A stretch of 64,000 nt of DNA. It comes from Bacteroidales bacterium. GTDB taxonomy: Bacteria > Bacteroidota > Bacteroidia > Bacteroidales > WCHB1-69. Both the position numbers and the translations under genes were made by a program. The stretch lies in assembly GCA_017454945.1 (NCBI GenBank), contig JAFTCA010000099.1:25701-89700 (forward strand). The letters run 5' to 3'. The notes below the pieces were generated by a model. That model was not told the DNA's origin, did no database searches, and saw only the letters and a list, made by a program, of their open reading frames with translations. Below are positions 53,685-63,428 of this stretch, in pieces; the first letter of the stretch is position 1, and each line of letters starts with the position of its first letter.

Positions 53685-53692
53685 CAAAAATA
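53685..53692 (-). promoter_or_regulatory. -7 promoter element of pyrBI
   Basis: The minus strand reads TATTTTTG. No attenuator-like hairpin with a T run was noticed in the leader. Confidence 0.5.
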
Positions 53693-53738
53693 AGAAAAAA
53701 GAAAAAGTAAATGCAGTCGGGAAACATTTTTTTTAATA

Positions 53739-53746
53739 TAATTTTG
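53739..53746 (+). promoter_or_regulatory. -7 promoter element of the DUF4837 gene
   Basis: TAATTTTG matches TAnnTTTG. It would give a leader of about 145 bases that includes the palindrome at 53823-53850. Confidence 0.45.
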
Positions 53747-53822
53747 GCACGACTTTTTTCGTTATTATTGCAAGGCTTTTTTGGAAAAACAATGAATTAT
53801 TCATTCATTGATGTCTATACTT

Positions 53823-53850
53823 GTGGGTGCGTAGCGCGCTACGCACCCAC
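53823..53850. repeat. Perfect 28-bp palindrome, GCGTAGC family
   Basis: GTGGGTGCGTAGCG is followed directly by its reverse complement. The core matches the palindrome at 27490-27521. It lies 48 bases upstream of the DUF4837 start and would form a hairpin in its leader RNA. Confidence 0.8.
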
Positions 53851-53898
53851 GGACAAGAAACAAGCAACAAACGTTGAATTATACAAAAATCACAAACC

Positions 53899-54885
53899 AT
53901 GAGAAAATTATCCTTTTTCCTTTTGATGGCCGCCATCATTCTCATCGGCGGCTCCTGCAAGCGCACCAGCAGCTTCGGCTCTGTCAAGAGCGACAACTTC
54001 TCGAACGGCAAGGCCGGCGAAATCATCCTCGTGCTCGACTCCTCGAAATGGACCGTCGCCCAAATTGACGAACTGCGCAACTTCTTCAACCAGCCGCAGC
54101 CTGCCATCAACCAGATTGAGCCCATGTTCGACATCCTCACCTTCAGCAACCGCGACTTCACGGCCTACTTCCAGCGGCACCGCAACATTATCCGCTTCGA
54201 CATCAATCCCGACTATGCGGCCAACCACTTCCAGATTATCGAGAACAACTGGTCCTCGCCGCAGATATACGCCTACTTCAAAGGCAACAACGCCGACACC
54301 TGCATGGCCCTGTTCCGCGCCAACGACTCGCTCATCCTGCAACGCTTCTACGAAAACGACTTGAAACGCTCGCAGACCTATTTCGCTCGTATTCAAGAAG
54401 AAAGCATCTCCAAACTCATCAAGGCCAAGTTCAATATCCAACTGACCGTGCCCAACCATTACTTTGTGGCCGCCGACTATGAGGACTTCCTCTGGCTACG
54501 TTTCCGCACCGAGAAAAACGACCGCTTTATCATGATATACCGCACGCCCGCCACAGAGTTGACGCAGGAAAACCTCATCGCCGCCCGCAACGAGATGACA
54601 CAAAAATATGTGCCAGGAGCCGTGAAAGGCGCCTACCCCATCGTGGCCGAGAAGCTGGGATTCCCTATCGTAAAGCCCTTGAGCAAAGGCAATAAGGAAG
54701 GCATGGAGATGCGCGGACTGTGGGAAAGCGTGAACGACAAGATGGGCGGACCGTTCTACAGCTTCACCTTCCCCTCAACCGACGGACAATACAACATCAC
54801 CGTTGACGGCTTCGTCTATGCCCCACAAGAACCCAAACGCGACTACCTCCGCGAAGTGGAAGCCATCGTGAAGACGGTGAGGTAA
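53899..54885 (+). CDS. DUF4837 family lipoprotein
   Basis: The 328-residue protein has a lipoprotein signal peptide (LLMAAIILIGGSC, lipobox Cys near residue 20). The mature region with EIILVLDSSKW, FDILTFSNRDF and YVPGAVKGAYPI matches DUF4837 of Bacteroidota. The function is unknown; an envelope location is inferred from the lipobox. Confidence 0.85.
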   Translation: MRKLSFFLLMAAIILIGGSCKRTSSFGSVKSDNFSNGKAGEIILVLDSSKWTVAQIDELRNFFNQPQPAINQIEPMFDILTFSNRDFTAYFQRHRNIIRFDINPDYAANHFQIIENNWSSPQIYAYFKGNNADTCMALFRANDSLILQRFYENDLKRSQTYFARIQEESISKLIKAKFNIQLTVPNHYFVAADYEDFLWLRFRTEKNDRFIMIYRTPATELTQENLIAARNEMTQKYVPGAVKGAYPIVAEKLGFPIVKPLSKGNKEGMEMRGLWESVNDKMGGPFYSFTFPSTDGQYNITVDGFVYAPQEPKRDYLREVEAIVKTVR

Positions 54886-55012
54886 AACAATTCACGATTC
54901 ACAATGCATAATTCACGATTCAATTTATAATTTATAATTTACAATTAATATTACTTCATTATTTCATAACTTAATAATACTTAACTCCTTAGTTTCTTAA
55001 CTTCTTAACTCC

Positions 55013-55038
55013 ATTCCGCAAGCGTAGCGCAGCGGAAT
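55013..55038. repeat. REP-like palindrome, TTCCGC family
   Basis: This is the exact reverse complement of the copy at 42135-42160 and is again flanked by AACTTCTTAACTCC-type words. The whole spacer 54886-55082 consists of such words and AT-rich TTATAATTTACAATTAAT sequence. Confidence 0.75.
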
Positions 55039-55082
55039 CTTCTCACTCCTCACTTCTCACTTAACCTCTTAACTCTAATCAC

Positions 55083-55667
55083 ATGAAGTCTCCCTCCCAC
55101 AAACGCCTCCTCAAGCCCAGTTCCATCCTGAACCCCGTGCCAGTGGTGATGGTCAGCTGCGGCGAAACCATGGACGAGTACAATATCATCACAGTAGCAT
55201 GGACAGGCACCGTCTGCTCCAATCCTCCCATGTGCTACATCTCGCTCCGCAAGGAACGCCACTCCTACGACATCATCAAGCGGACGGGCCAGTTTGTCAT
55301 CAACCTCGTCACTACCGACCTGGTGAGTCGCACCGACTGGTGTGGCGTGCGCTCGGGCAAGAAGTTCAACAAATTTCTCGAAACCGACCTCACGCCCATG
55401 AAGGCCAGCAAGGTGAAGGCACCGCTCATCTACGAGTGCCCCGTCAACATCGAGTGCGAAGTAAAACAGATTATTCCGCTGGGTACCCACGACATGTTCC
55501 TCGCAGAAGTGGTGGCCATACACGCCGACGAGCGCCTCTTCGACCGCAAAACCGACGAACTACAACTCTACAAAGCCAACCTCGCCGCCTACTCGCACGG
55601 CCAATATTTCGGCCTCGGCAAGATATTGGGCAAATTCGGGTTCTCGGTACAAAAGAAAACAAAATGA
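55083..55667 (+). CDS. Flavin reductase family protein
   Basis: The 194-residue protein has the FMN-binding split-barrel fold of flavin reductase-like proteins: NPVPVVMVSC, NIITVAWTGTVCSNPPMCYISLR near the N-terminus and FVINLVT in the middle. It probably binds FMN and reduces flavin with NAD(P)H, but partner and substrate are unknown. It ends 66 bases before the alpha-2-macroglobulin gene. Confidence 0.85.
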   Translation: MKSPSHKRLLKPSSILNPVPVVMVSCGETMDEYNIITVAWTGTVCSNPPMCYISLRKERHSYDIIKRTGQFVINLVTTDLVSRTDWCGVRSGKKFNKFLETDLTPMKASKVKAPLIYECPVNIECEVKQIIPLGTHDMFLAEVVAIHADERLFDRKTDELQLYKANLAAYSHGQYFGLGKILGKFGFSVQKKTK

Positions 55668-55733
55668 AATTCAGAATTCAGAAAAAATCCCTGAATTTTG
55701 AATTTTGAACTTTGAATTTATAAATCCATAAAT

Positions 55734-58700
55734 ATGAAACGCTTTTTTTCACTCATCATCTTAATAATGAGCATCTTATCATTTTCTTTCGCCCAACAGA
55801 CTCCTAAAGAGATTAATCAGGACCTGCTGCAACTGCAAAAAATGCAACTGAAAGAGGACAACTACTTTGATTCGGCGTACGCCTTCATCCAAAAGAGGCT
55901 GGACAACATCGGCACAAAGGAGCTCATCCACGAATCGGACCTCAACCGCTTCCACCAAACCATTGCCAACCAAGCCATTTGGAATAACTGCATGGCCAAC
56001 CTGCTGGCCAGCTACCTGGAAGACAATCAATACGCCATTACCAGTCGCACACCCATTACAAGCGAGCGACCCGCCGACATAAACACTTGGGATACAAAGA
56101 CTTTCGTGGAAGCCATTTTGGAATATTACCATAACTCATTGGCATCTATAAACATACTTCAGCAGCAGAAACTCAGCGACTACGGCGACCTGCTGAAGAT
56201 GGGCAACGACCAAAAGGATTACGAGCCGACGCTGTATGACTTTCTGGTGCGCGACTTCCTGGCGTTTCTCAAGCAAACCTCCTGGGAACTGCCCCAGCCC
56301 CTGACTCCCTTCCACTGCGATCAACCCGAACTGCTGGCTGACAATGTCACCTTCACCAACCTGCCGCTCAGCTCGACCGACCCGCTGTCGTTTGAATATC
56401 AATCACTGCTACAATACCAGGAACTGACCCGCTTTCACATGCAGAGCGGCCATACCAAAGCCCTCGCCATCATCACCTGCGAACGACTGCAATATGCGTT
56501 TGACCACTGCACCGTTGGCCACAAAGAAGAATTGCTAATCAGCACTTTGCAAGACATGGCGCAAACATGGACGGGGCAGTCGGGCTATGAGGACATCTGC
56601 TATGCATTGGCCGACCGTTACCACCAACGCGCCGACCTCTACGACCGCGACACCCATCCCGAAGGCTTCGACGACAACAAAACAGCCATTGAGTGGTGCA
56701 ACAAAGCCATACAGGCAGCCCAAAACTCCATCGCCGCCAACAATGCTAAATTACTCAAAGCCAGCATTCAACAACCAAGAGTGACATTCTATAACGCCAG
56801 TCACCTTCTACCCAATCAGCCCAACCTCATCACTTACGAATACAAGAATTGTAATAAACTTTATTGTAGAATCATTCCTTTCAAAACTCCTATAAGTGTT
56901 GGGAAACAAAACTATAACGACATCATAAACAAGCATTTCATCAAAGAGTGGACCGTCAATGCCCGCACCCGTGGCGACTACCGCACAGTGGTGCAACCCG
57001 ACGTGCTGCCCGCCCTACCTATTGGCTCGTACGTTCTCCTCGTGTCGCCCACACCCTTTAGCAGCTCAAATGCTGAAGGTATCTCCAGCGACTGGTTTCA
57101 AGTGACCGACTTGGACTACACCAGTCGCTACAACGACAGCGAACACTATGCCGAATTCCTTTTTTTCCGCCGCTCGACGGGCGAGCCGCTGGCGCATCGC
57201 AGCATAACCACCTGGTACACAAAAAATCGCAAAGACAAAACGGGTGTTACTACTCGCAAGACCGACGAACGCGGCATGGTGCGCATACCGGCCCGCAAAG
57301 ACTTTGAGATTGTCTGCAAACTGGCCGAAGGCCAAGACGCCATTACCGCCGACGAGTGGCACTGGTGGCGCGGATTAGACGAAGATGACGACAACAACGC
57401 CACCACCCGGATGCATTTTTTCACCGACAGGGCCATCTACCGACCTGGGCAAACGGTTCATTTCAAGTGTATTATGGTCAAATCTTCCTACAAGAACAAC
57501 CACACCGTGGCCGACAAGGAAGTGGTAATCATACTCCGCGATGCCAACTGGAAAGAAATTGACAAACAGACACTTATCACCAACCACTATGGCTCCGTGT
57601 CGGGCGAGTTCCAACTGCCCGAAAACACACGGACCGGCAATTTCACCATCTTCTGCAAGGGATTGGGCAGTCATAGTTTCAGAGTGGAAGAGTACAAGCG
57701 ACCCCAATTTGAAGTGACAATTGAGAAGCCCAAAGACACCTATCGTATGGGAGATGAAATAAATATGGTTGGCAAGGCCATGGCCTACGCCGGCTATCCC
57801 ATCGACGGGGCCACAGTGCGATACAGGGTAGTGAGGATGGCCTCCTATCCCTACTGGAACTGGTGGTGGCGGCCGCTGCCACCGTCGCCGGGACAAGAAA
57901 TTGCCCAAGGCGAGACCACAACCGACGCCAACGGCCAGTTTACCTTCACCTTTACAGCCAGCGCCAATACCAACGACAATCCCGCCTACGCTCCCGTTTA
58001 CCACTACCAGATGTCGGCCACCGTCACCGACCTCAACGGCGAAACACACAGCGTGAACGCCACCGTCTGCGTGGGACAGAAGAACCTGCTGCTCGACCTC
58101 GACCTGCCGCAGCAGATCTGCGCCGACGAAGCAGCATCGTCGTATAGCCTCAAGGCCACCAACCTCAGCGGCGTGCCCCAACAGGTGGATGTAGCCTACC
58201 GCATTGAGCGACTGGCCACGCCCGCCGTTTTCAAGCACAATCGACCCTACAACACACGCCCCGACGGCGACCTCTTCGACCTAACCCAAGTGGAACAACA
58301 GATTCCCTACTTTGAACTCGACAACGAGGCCCATCCCGAAGCGTGGACGACGCTGGAAGAGGTTTGCCACGTGTTGCTCAACACACAAGATGCCGACCGT
58401 ATCGAGATTCCCAACCTCAGCCACTACAAAGACGGCTACTACAAACTGACATTATCCGCTAAAGATAAAGATGGACAAGAAGTTACAAAAGAAAAAATCT
58501 TCTTCGTCTTCCATCAGAAAAACAAAAAATGTACCGCTTACGAGCCCGTGTGGCTCTACTGCGACAAGAGCACTGCCGAAGTGGGCGAGACCGTCACCAT
58601 CTATGTGGGCAGCTATCTCGACAATGCCCATATCTTCCTCGAAATGAGCAACAACGACACACTGCTGAAATCAGAGTGGCTCACTTTGAAACAGGGCGTA

Positions 58701-61700
58701 ACCAAGTTCATCCTGCCCATCAAAGAGAACCATCGCGGCACCATCACCCTCAAGGCCATCACCTGCCACCAGGGCGTCCACTGCGCGAAAAGTCTGACAC
58801 TGCAAGTGCCCTTCACTAACAAACAGATAGAGACAACCTTCGAGACTTTCCGCGACCTGGCCTACCCGGGTGCCGACGAAGAGTGGCGCATCACCCTGAA
58901 AGGGAAGAACGGGGATGCCATAGCCGCCGAGCTGCTATGCGCCATGTACGACGCCTCGCTCGATGTATTCGCCCAAAACTCTTTCCGCCTGCCCATTGAC
59001 CATCTCAACCTGCGACAGGTTTTTCCACTCTTCAACCTCTATTACTACGCCTTCAGCAAATCCTCTTTCTCCAATTTTAACACAATAAAACCATATAAAT
59101 CATATATTTACACAGAATACAAAAACGGATTAACCTATTACAGTCCCTACTTAATCAGGTCCAGATCAAACAGATTATACGCCAAAGGTATTGCTTTTAA
59201 CGAAGCTGTGGATATAAATACGGATATGGTGGAAGAAGAAGCACTGGACGCTCCTGCATCATTTGCGCAAAAAGAAGTGGTTCTGAACGTGGTGGAAGAC
59301 AACATCAAAGTGGAAACCGCCCTGGACTTGGGTGCCGAAGCAAGCGAAACTGGCGGCACAGGCATGACAGCCGAGCCCGAAGTGCAGGTGCGCTCCAACT
59401 TTGCCGAAACCGCCTTCTTCTATCCGCACCTGTCAACCAACGAGAACGGCGAAGTGGTTATCAAGTGCAAATTACCCGAAAGTCTCACACAATGGAAAAT
59501 GCTGGGCTTGGCGCACACCACCGACCTCAGGACTGGCCTCTTCGAAAAGCTGCTGCGCACACGCAAAGAGCTGATGGTGGTGCCCAATGTGCCACGCTTC
59601 TTCCGCGAGGGCGACACTATCTGGTTCACCGCCAAGGTGGTCAGCACGGGCGACCCAAGTCAGCGCCTCAGCGGCCAAGTGACCCTTACGCTCACCGACG
59701 CCATGACGGGTAAACCGCTCAACATCATCGACAACAGCGCCACACAGCCGTTTGTCATCGTCAATGGCGAGTCGGCATTAGTGCGCTTCCAACTGCACAT
59801 TCCCCAGCAGCTGTCGGCCATCACCTACCGCATCGTGGCCACCTGCAATGAAACACCCTTCTCCGACGGCCAGGAAGCTACACTGCCCGTGTTGGCCAAC
59901 CGCATGATGGTGACCGAAACATTGCCTTTCTATGTCAACGGAAACCAACAGAAAACCATGGTTTTCAAATCGTTGGAAGAAGCCTGCCAGCAGATGGGAC
60001 AAGCGGGCAACACGCTCACGCACCACAAACTCACCTTAGAGTTCACCTCCAACCCCATCTGGTACGCCCTCGGCTCGCTACCTTATATGATAGAATATCC
60101 GTACGAATGCAACGAACAGATATTCAGCCGCTTGTATGGAAATGCCCTAGCTGCGCACATTGCCAACTCGTCGCCCGCCATCCAGCAAGTGTTCAACGAA
60201 TGGCAGAAGAGTGCCCCCGATGCTTTCTGTTCCAACTTGGAGAAGAACGCCGAGCTGAAGAGCATCGTGCTGGAAGAGTCGCCGTGGGTGATGGACGCCG
60301 AGAACGAAAGCGCCCAGCGCCAACGTATGGGCCAGCTCTTCGACACGCAGCGCATGGCCAAGGAGTTGAAAAACGCCATCGACAAGTTGGAGAAAAACCA
60401 GAAGAGCTCGGGCGCCTGGCCTTGGTTCGCCGGCGGCTACGACAGCCCTTTCATCACCCAGCATATTGTGGCCGGCTTCGGCCATCTGAATGTGCTCGGT
60501 GTCAAGATGGGCGTCAAGAGCAGCACCCTCACTAAGGCCGTGCGCTACCTCGACCTCGAAGCTGACAAGGAGTACCGCGAGATGAAGAAGAACGGCACCG
60601 CCGACTATCTGGGCAGCATTCAATTGCACTACCTCTACGCCCGCAGTTTCTTCCTCAAGGGATATCCCGTAAACAGCGGTTGCACCGAAGCCTACCAGCA
60701 CTACCTCAGTCTGGCGCGAAAAAACTACGAGAAGATGAGTTTCTACGAGCAGGCACTGACGTCGCTGATACTCTACCGCAATGGAGAGAGCGCACTGGCC
60801 CAAAAGGTGGTGGCTCGCCTGAAAGAGTACGCCCAATACTCTGACGAGATGGGCATGTGGTGGAAGAAACAGGGCTACGGATTCTTCTGGAACGAAGCGC
60901 CCATCGAGCGCCAAGCCCTTTTGATAGAAGCGTTTAGCACCATCACCAACGACAAGGAGTCGGTGGAGAAGATGCAGACGTGGCTGCTGAAACAGAAGCA
61001 GACACAGAACTGGGGCACCACCAAAGCCACCGCCGAGGCATGCTACGCCCTGCTGCTCAACAACGACCTGGCCGCCCAACTCAAAGAGTCGGAAGACCCC
61101 AAAATGCAGACCACTTTCTCTTACGGAGATGTGGTTTTGAAGCCCACCGCACCCTTGACAGCCGAAGCCGCCACGAGCTATTTCAAAACCTCGTGGGACA
61201 ACCAGCAGATTGGCAAACAAAACGCCACCCTCACGGTCAGCAAACCCACCGCAGGCATTGCGTGGGGCGGCCTCTACTGGCAGTACTTCGAAAATCTTGA
61301 TAAGATAAAGCAGGACAAGAGTTTACCTCATCCGCTATCGCTGAGCAAGCAGCTCTACAAAGTGGTATTGAACGAGCGTGGCGAGAGCTTGCAGGCCATC
61401 AGCGAACAGACGCCGCTGAAGGTGGGCGACAAAGTGCGCGTACGCATCGAGTTGCGCAGCGACCGCGACATGGAATATGTACACCTGAAGGATATGCGCT
61501 GCGCCGGCTTCGAGCTGACCAACAACATGTCGGGCTACCGCTATCAGGACGGCCTCTCCTACTACGAAGCACCCCGCGATGCGGCGGTCAACTTCTTCTT
61601 CGACCGCCTGCCCAAGGGAACCTACGTGTTTGAATATACGCTCATTGCCGAACAGGCTGGCACCTTCTCCAACGGCATCTCAACCGTACAGTGCATGTAC

Positions 61701-61754
61701 GCTCCCGAGTTCGCCGACCACAGCGCCGGCGTGACGGTACGTATAAAGGAATAA
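55734..61754 (+). CDS. Alpha-2-macroglobulin family protein
   Basis: The 2006-residue exported protein has a signal peptide (MKRFFSLIILIMSILSFSFA). An N-terminal helical region is followed by macroglobulin domains (FFTDRAIYRPGQTVHFK near 562, YRMGDEINMVGKAMAYAG near 665). The A2M domain is near 1221 (FAETAFFYPHL...WKMLGLAHT). The thioester site Cys1459-Asn-Glu-Gln1462 lies in YPYECNEQIFSRLYG, and an alpha-helical thioester domain follows. Such proteins trap proteases by forming a covalent link. The signal peptide has no lipobox, unlike enterobacterial YfhM. The common partner PBP1C is not encoded nearby, so this is the PBP1C-free type or the partner is elsewhere. Confidence 0.9.
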   Translation: MKRFFSLIILIMSILSFSFAQQTPKEINQDLLQLQKMQLKEDNYFDSAYAFIQKRLDNIGTKELIHESDLNRFHQTIANQAIWNNCMANLLASYLEDNQYAITSRTPITSERPADINTWDTKTFVEAILEYYHNSLASINILQQQKLSDYGDLLKMGNDQKDYEPTLYDFLVRDFLAFLKQTSWELPQPLTPFHCDQPELLADNVTFTNLPLSSTDPLSFEYQSLLQYQELTRFHMQSGHTKALAIITCERLQYAFDHCTVGHKEELLISTLQDMAQTWTGQSGYEDICYALADRYHQRADLYDRDTHPEGFDDNKTAIEWCNKAIQAAQNSIAANNAKLLKASIQQPRVTFYNASHLLPNQPNLITYEYKNCNKLYCRIIPFKTPISVGKQNYNDIINKHFIKEWTVNARTRGDYRTVVQPDVLPALPIGSYVLLVSPTPFSSSNAEGISSDWFQVTDLDYTSRYNDSEHYAEFLFFRRSTGEPLAHRSITTWYTKNRKDKTGVTTRKTDERGMVRIPARKDFEIVCKLAEGQDAITADEWHWWRGLDEDDDNNATTRMHFFTDRAIYRPGQTVHFKCIMVKSSYKNNHTVADKEVVIILRDANWKEIDKQTLITNHYGSVSGEFQLPENTRTGNFTIFCKGLGSHSFRVEEYKRPQFEVTIEKPKDTYRMGDEINMVGKAMAYAGYPIDGATVRYRVVRMASYPYWNWWWRPLPPSPGQEIAQGETTTDANGQFTFTFTASANTNDNPAYAPVYHYQMSATVTDLNGETHSVNATVCVGQKNLLLDLDLPQQICADEAASSYSLKATNLSGVPQQVDVAYRIERLATPAVFKHNRPYNTRPDGDLFDLTQVEQQIPYFELDNEAHPEAWTTLEEVCHVLLNTQDADRIEIPNLSHYKDGYYKLTLSAKDKDGQEVTKEKIFFVFHQKNKKCTAYEPVWLYCDKSTAEVGETVTIYVGSYLDNAHIFLEMSNNDTLLKSEWLTLKQGVTKFILPIKENHRGTITLKAITCHQGVHCAKSLTLQVPFTNKQIETTFETFRDLAYPGADEEWRITLKGKNGDAIAAELLCAMYDASLDVFAQNSFRLPIDHLNLRQVFPLFNLYYYAFSKSSFSNFNTIKPYKSYIYTEYKNGLTYYSPYLIRSRSNRLYAKGIAFNEAVDINTDMVEEEALDAPASFAQKEVVLNVVEDNIKVETALDLGAEASETGGTGMTAEPEVQVRSNFAETAFFYPHLSTNENGEVVIKCKLPESLTQWKMLGLAHTTDLRTGLFEKLLRTRKELMVVPNVPRFFREGDTIWFTAKVVSTGDPSQRLSGQVTLTLTDAMTGKPLNIIDNSATQPFVIVNGESALVRFQLHIPQQLSAITYRIVATCNETPFSDGQEATLPVLANRMMVTETLPFYVNGNQQKTMVFKSLEEACQQMGQAGNTLTHHKLTLEFTSNPIWYALGSLPYMIEYPYECNEQIFSRLYGNALAAHIANSSPAIQQVFNEWQKSAPDAFCSNLEKNAELKSIVLEESPWVMDAENESAQRQRMGQLFDTQRMAKELKNAIDKLEKNQKSSGAWPWFAGGYDSPFITQHIVAGFGHLNVLGVKMGVKSSTLTKAVRYLDLEADKEYREMKKNGTADYLGSIQLHYLYARSFFLKGYPVNSGCTEAYQHYLSLARKNYEKMSFYEQALTSLILYRNGESALAQKVVARLKEYAQYSDEMGMWWKKQGYGFFWNEAPIERQALLIEAFSTITNDKESVEKMQTWLLKQKQTQNWGTTKATAEACYALLLNNDLAAQLKESEDPKMQTTFSYGDVVLKPTAPLTAEAATSYFKTSWDNQQIGKQNATLTVSKPTAGIAWGGLYWQYFENLDKIKQDKSLPHPLSLSKQLYKVVLNERGESLQAISEQTPLKVGDKVRVRIELRSDRDMEYVHLKDMRCAGFELTNNMSGYRYQDGLSYYEAPRDAAVNFFFDRLPKGTYVFEYTLIAEQAGTFSNGISTVQCMYAPEFADHSAGVTVRIKE

Positions 61755-61762
61755 TTACGAGC

Positions 61763-62923
61763 CTAAATTTCCAAACCATACCCCGTCGCCTGCCGAATCC
61801 ACATCTTCAAAAATGGATCCGAAAGACGGTAAATCTTTCTGCCATTACAACCCAAACTAAATGTAATTAAGTCATTCTGAAGCAATTGCTTTATGGCCGA
61901 TTGCACCGAGCTGGCCGACACCAAGTAGTGGCAGCGGACAAACGTTGACGACGTGGGCCTATCCACAAAGCCGTCGTTGGCAATGGCAAACAACACCTCC
62001 TTGGGGCGCGATGTCACCTGCGAAAGTATGTTCTGATAATCGCGCTCCTTATCGGCCAATATGTCCAAAATGGAGCCCAGCAAAATTTCCAACGTGCACT
62101 CCTTATCGGTTAGAGAAAATGCTGTATTAAAAATCTTCTGCATGCAGAAAGTATTGCCTTCGCACAAATCATATATTCGGCCAACAAACTCTGCCTCGAT
62201 GCTTTTTTTATACCGCAAGAAATTTCCCGTGACAAATTCTGTGTAGCGATCCTTGGGGATGGGATCCAAATTTAAAGTGGAGGTGCTATTGTAAAACGGG
62301 CGACCGTAGGCGCTGAACATCTCCGCCAACAGGTGGCGCTCGGAGCCGGCAAAGATAAAATCACAGTTCTTCAGATGCTGGATGAAGCCGCGCAGCACAG
62401 CCTCCACATTCTTCTCGGGGTACTTGGCAATCTGCTGAAACTCATCGATGGCGACAATACAGCGGCGGTCGGCCTGCTCAAGCATGGCAAAGATCTCACC
62501 CAAAGTCACTTCCGGCTTTGTAAATGCGCCCATCGAGAAGGTGAACTTCGGCATGCCCGACAGAGGGTCGTAAGTCCATCCAGCCTGCAACGACTTGAGA
62601 CTATTGACGAAAAAATCCACAAACTTGCGGCCCATCGGCTTAAGGGTTTCAAACAACTGGCTGCTCAGCTTATAGACAAACTCCTGCAGGGAGCTCGTCT
62701 CCAGGATGTCCACAAAGAAGGTGTAGTAATGGCCGCTGATGGCCGGCTGGTCAAAGCAGTGCTGTATCAAGCCCGTCTTGCCTAAGCGCCGCGACGACAT
62801 GATGACCACATCGTTCCCATTGAGCAACTCGCGGGTCAGCTTCTCGGTCTCGGCCACACGATCGCAAAAACAAGCCGCCGGAATGCGACCTTTCACAACA
62901 AATGGATTGTTTATTTCGCTCAT
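61763..62923 (-). CDS. Archaeal-type AAA ATPase
   Basis: The 386-residue protein has Walker A SSRRLGKTGL, Walker B CIVAIDEFQQI and a C-terminal winged-helix-like region (VRCHYLVSASSVQSAIKQLLQNDLI). This layout is typical of the DUF234-associated ATPases widespread in Bacteroidota. The biological role is not known. The ATG at 62923 is preceded by AAGGAG, and a promoter at 62952-62959 rules out the longer start at 62962. It converges on the macroglobulin gene with eight bases between stops. Confidence 0.82.
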   Translation of the reverse strand: MSEINNPFVVKGRIPAACFCDRVAETEKLTRELLNGNDVVIMSSRRLGKTGLIQHCFDQPAISGHYYTFFVDILETSSLQEFVYKLSSQLFETLKPMGRKFVDFFVNSLKSLQAGWTYDPLSGMPKFTFSMGAFTKPEVTLGEIFAMLEQADRRCIVAIDEFQQIAKYPEKNVEAVLRGFIQHLKNCDFIFAGSERHLLAEMFSAYGRPFYNSTSTLNLDPIPKDRYTEFVTGNFLRYKKSIEAEFVGRIYDLCEGNTFCMQKIFNTAFSLTDKECTLEILLGSILDILADKERDYQNILSQVTSRPKEVLFAIANDGFVDRPTSSTFVRCHYLVSASSVQSAIKQLLQNDLITFSLGCNGRKIYRLSDPFLKMWIRQATGYGLEI

Positions 62924-62951
62924 CTCCTTCACATTATTTATTATCACACCG

Positions 62952-63001
62952 CAAAGATACAAAAATTATGCTGATAGAATTATGTTAATAGCATAATTTT
63001 T
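62952..63001 (-). promoter_or_regulatory. Promoter and possible operator of the ATPase gene
   Basis: The minus strand has TATCTTTG at 62952-62959. Directly upstream are two tandem 14-base units, AATTATGCTGATAG (62964-62977) and AATTATGTTAATAG (62978-62991). Together they also form an inverted repeat AAAAATTATGCT/AGCATAATTTTT (62961-62972 and 62990-63001). It covers the -33 region, so a repressor or autoregulatory site is plausible. Confidence 0.5.
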
Positions 63002-63094
63002 TCAACAATTCACATAAACATTTGTTGTATAAATGGTTAGAGTATTGGCAAGTGAACGAAAAAATGTTATACATCATAATAAACCTTTTTTCTT

Positions 63095-63102
63095 TATCTT
63101 TG
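63095..63102 (+). promoter_or_regulatory. -7 promoter element ahead of the structured RNA
   Basis: TATCTTTG (TAnnTTTG) points right, putting a start near 63109, upstream of the rod-shaped RNA. Confidence 0.5.
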
Positions 63103-63176
63103 TGCACTAAAATAATGCATAAACCCCAAAAAGAATAAAATAGAAGAGAAAAACAGAAATTTATAACACATAATTG

Positions 63177-63355
63177 AGCTTTTAGCTCTTATTCTCCTGC
63201 TGTAAAGTCTGGAAAACTAATATGTAAGTGAGAATAAGCCTGCGATAAGTTCACGTCTTGGGCGTGAGCTGTTTCGTGCTTATTTACTTACCGGGTTCTT
63301 TCCAGACACCTTCAGCAGAAATAGGCACATAAAGGAACAGCAAGCGCCTTTTTCT
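63177..63355 (+). ncRNA. Rod-shaped structured RNA, 6S RNA-like (Bacteroidales-1 type)
   Basis: A long imperfect hairpin is visible. CTGCTG (63197-63202) pairs with CAGCAG (63313-63318). GTCTGGAAA (63207-63215) pairs with TTTCCAGAC (63299-63307). GTAAGTGAGAATAAGC (63224-63239) pairs with GCTTATTTACTTAC (63278-63291). An apical TCACG/CGTGA pair lies at 63251-63267. Unpaired bubbles separate the stems, as in 6S RNA. A small 5' hairpin GAGC/GCTC (63177-63189) precedes it, and AGGC/GCCT with TTTTT (63323-63353) looks like the terminator. It codes no protein. The family name comes from memory of the Bacteroidales-1 motif and needs a covariance search. Confidence 0.65.
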
Positions 63356-63428
63356 TTTGGGACTTATGTGAATAGGAGCAACGCAATTGTAAATTATTCA
63401 TTTTTAATTTTTTATTGTTCATTGCCCC

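Noticed and set aside
60147..61220. 357-codon open frame on the minus strand
   Set aside because: It is antisense to the thioester region of the alpha-2-macroglobulin gene; it is a composition shadow.
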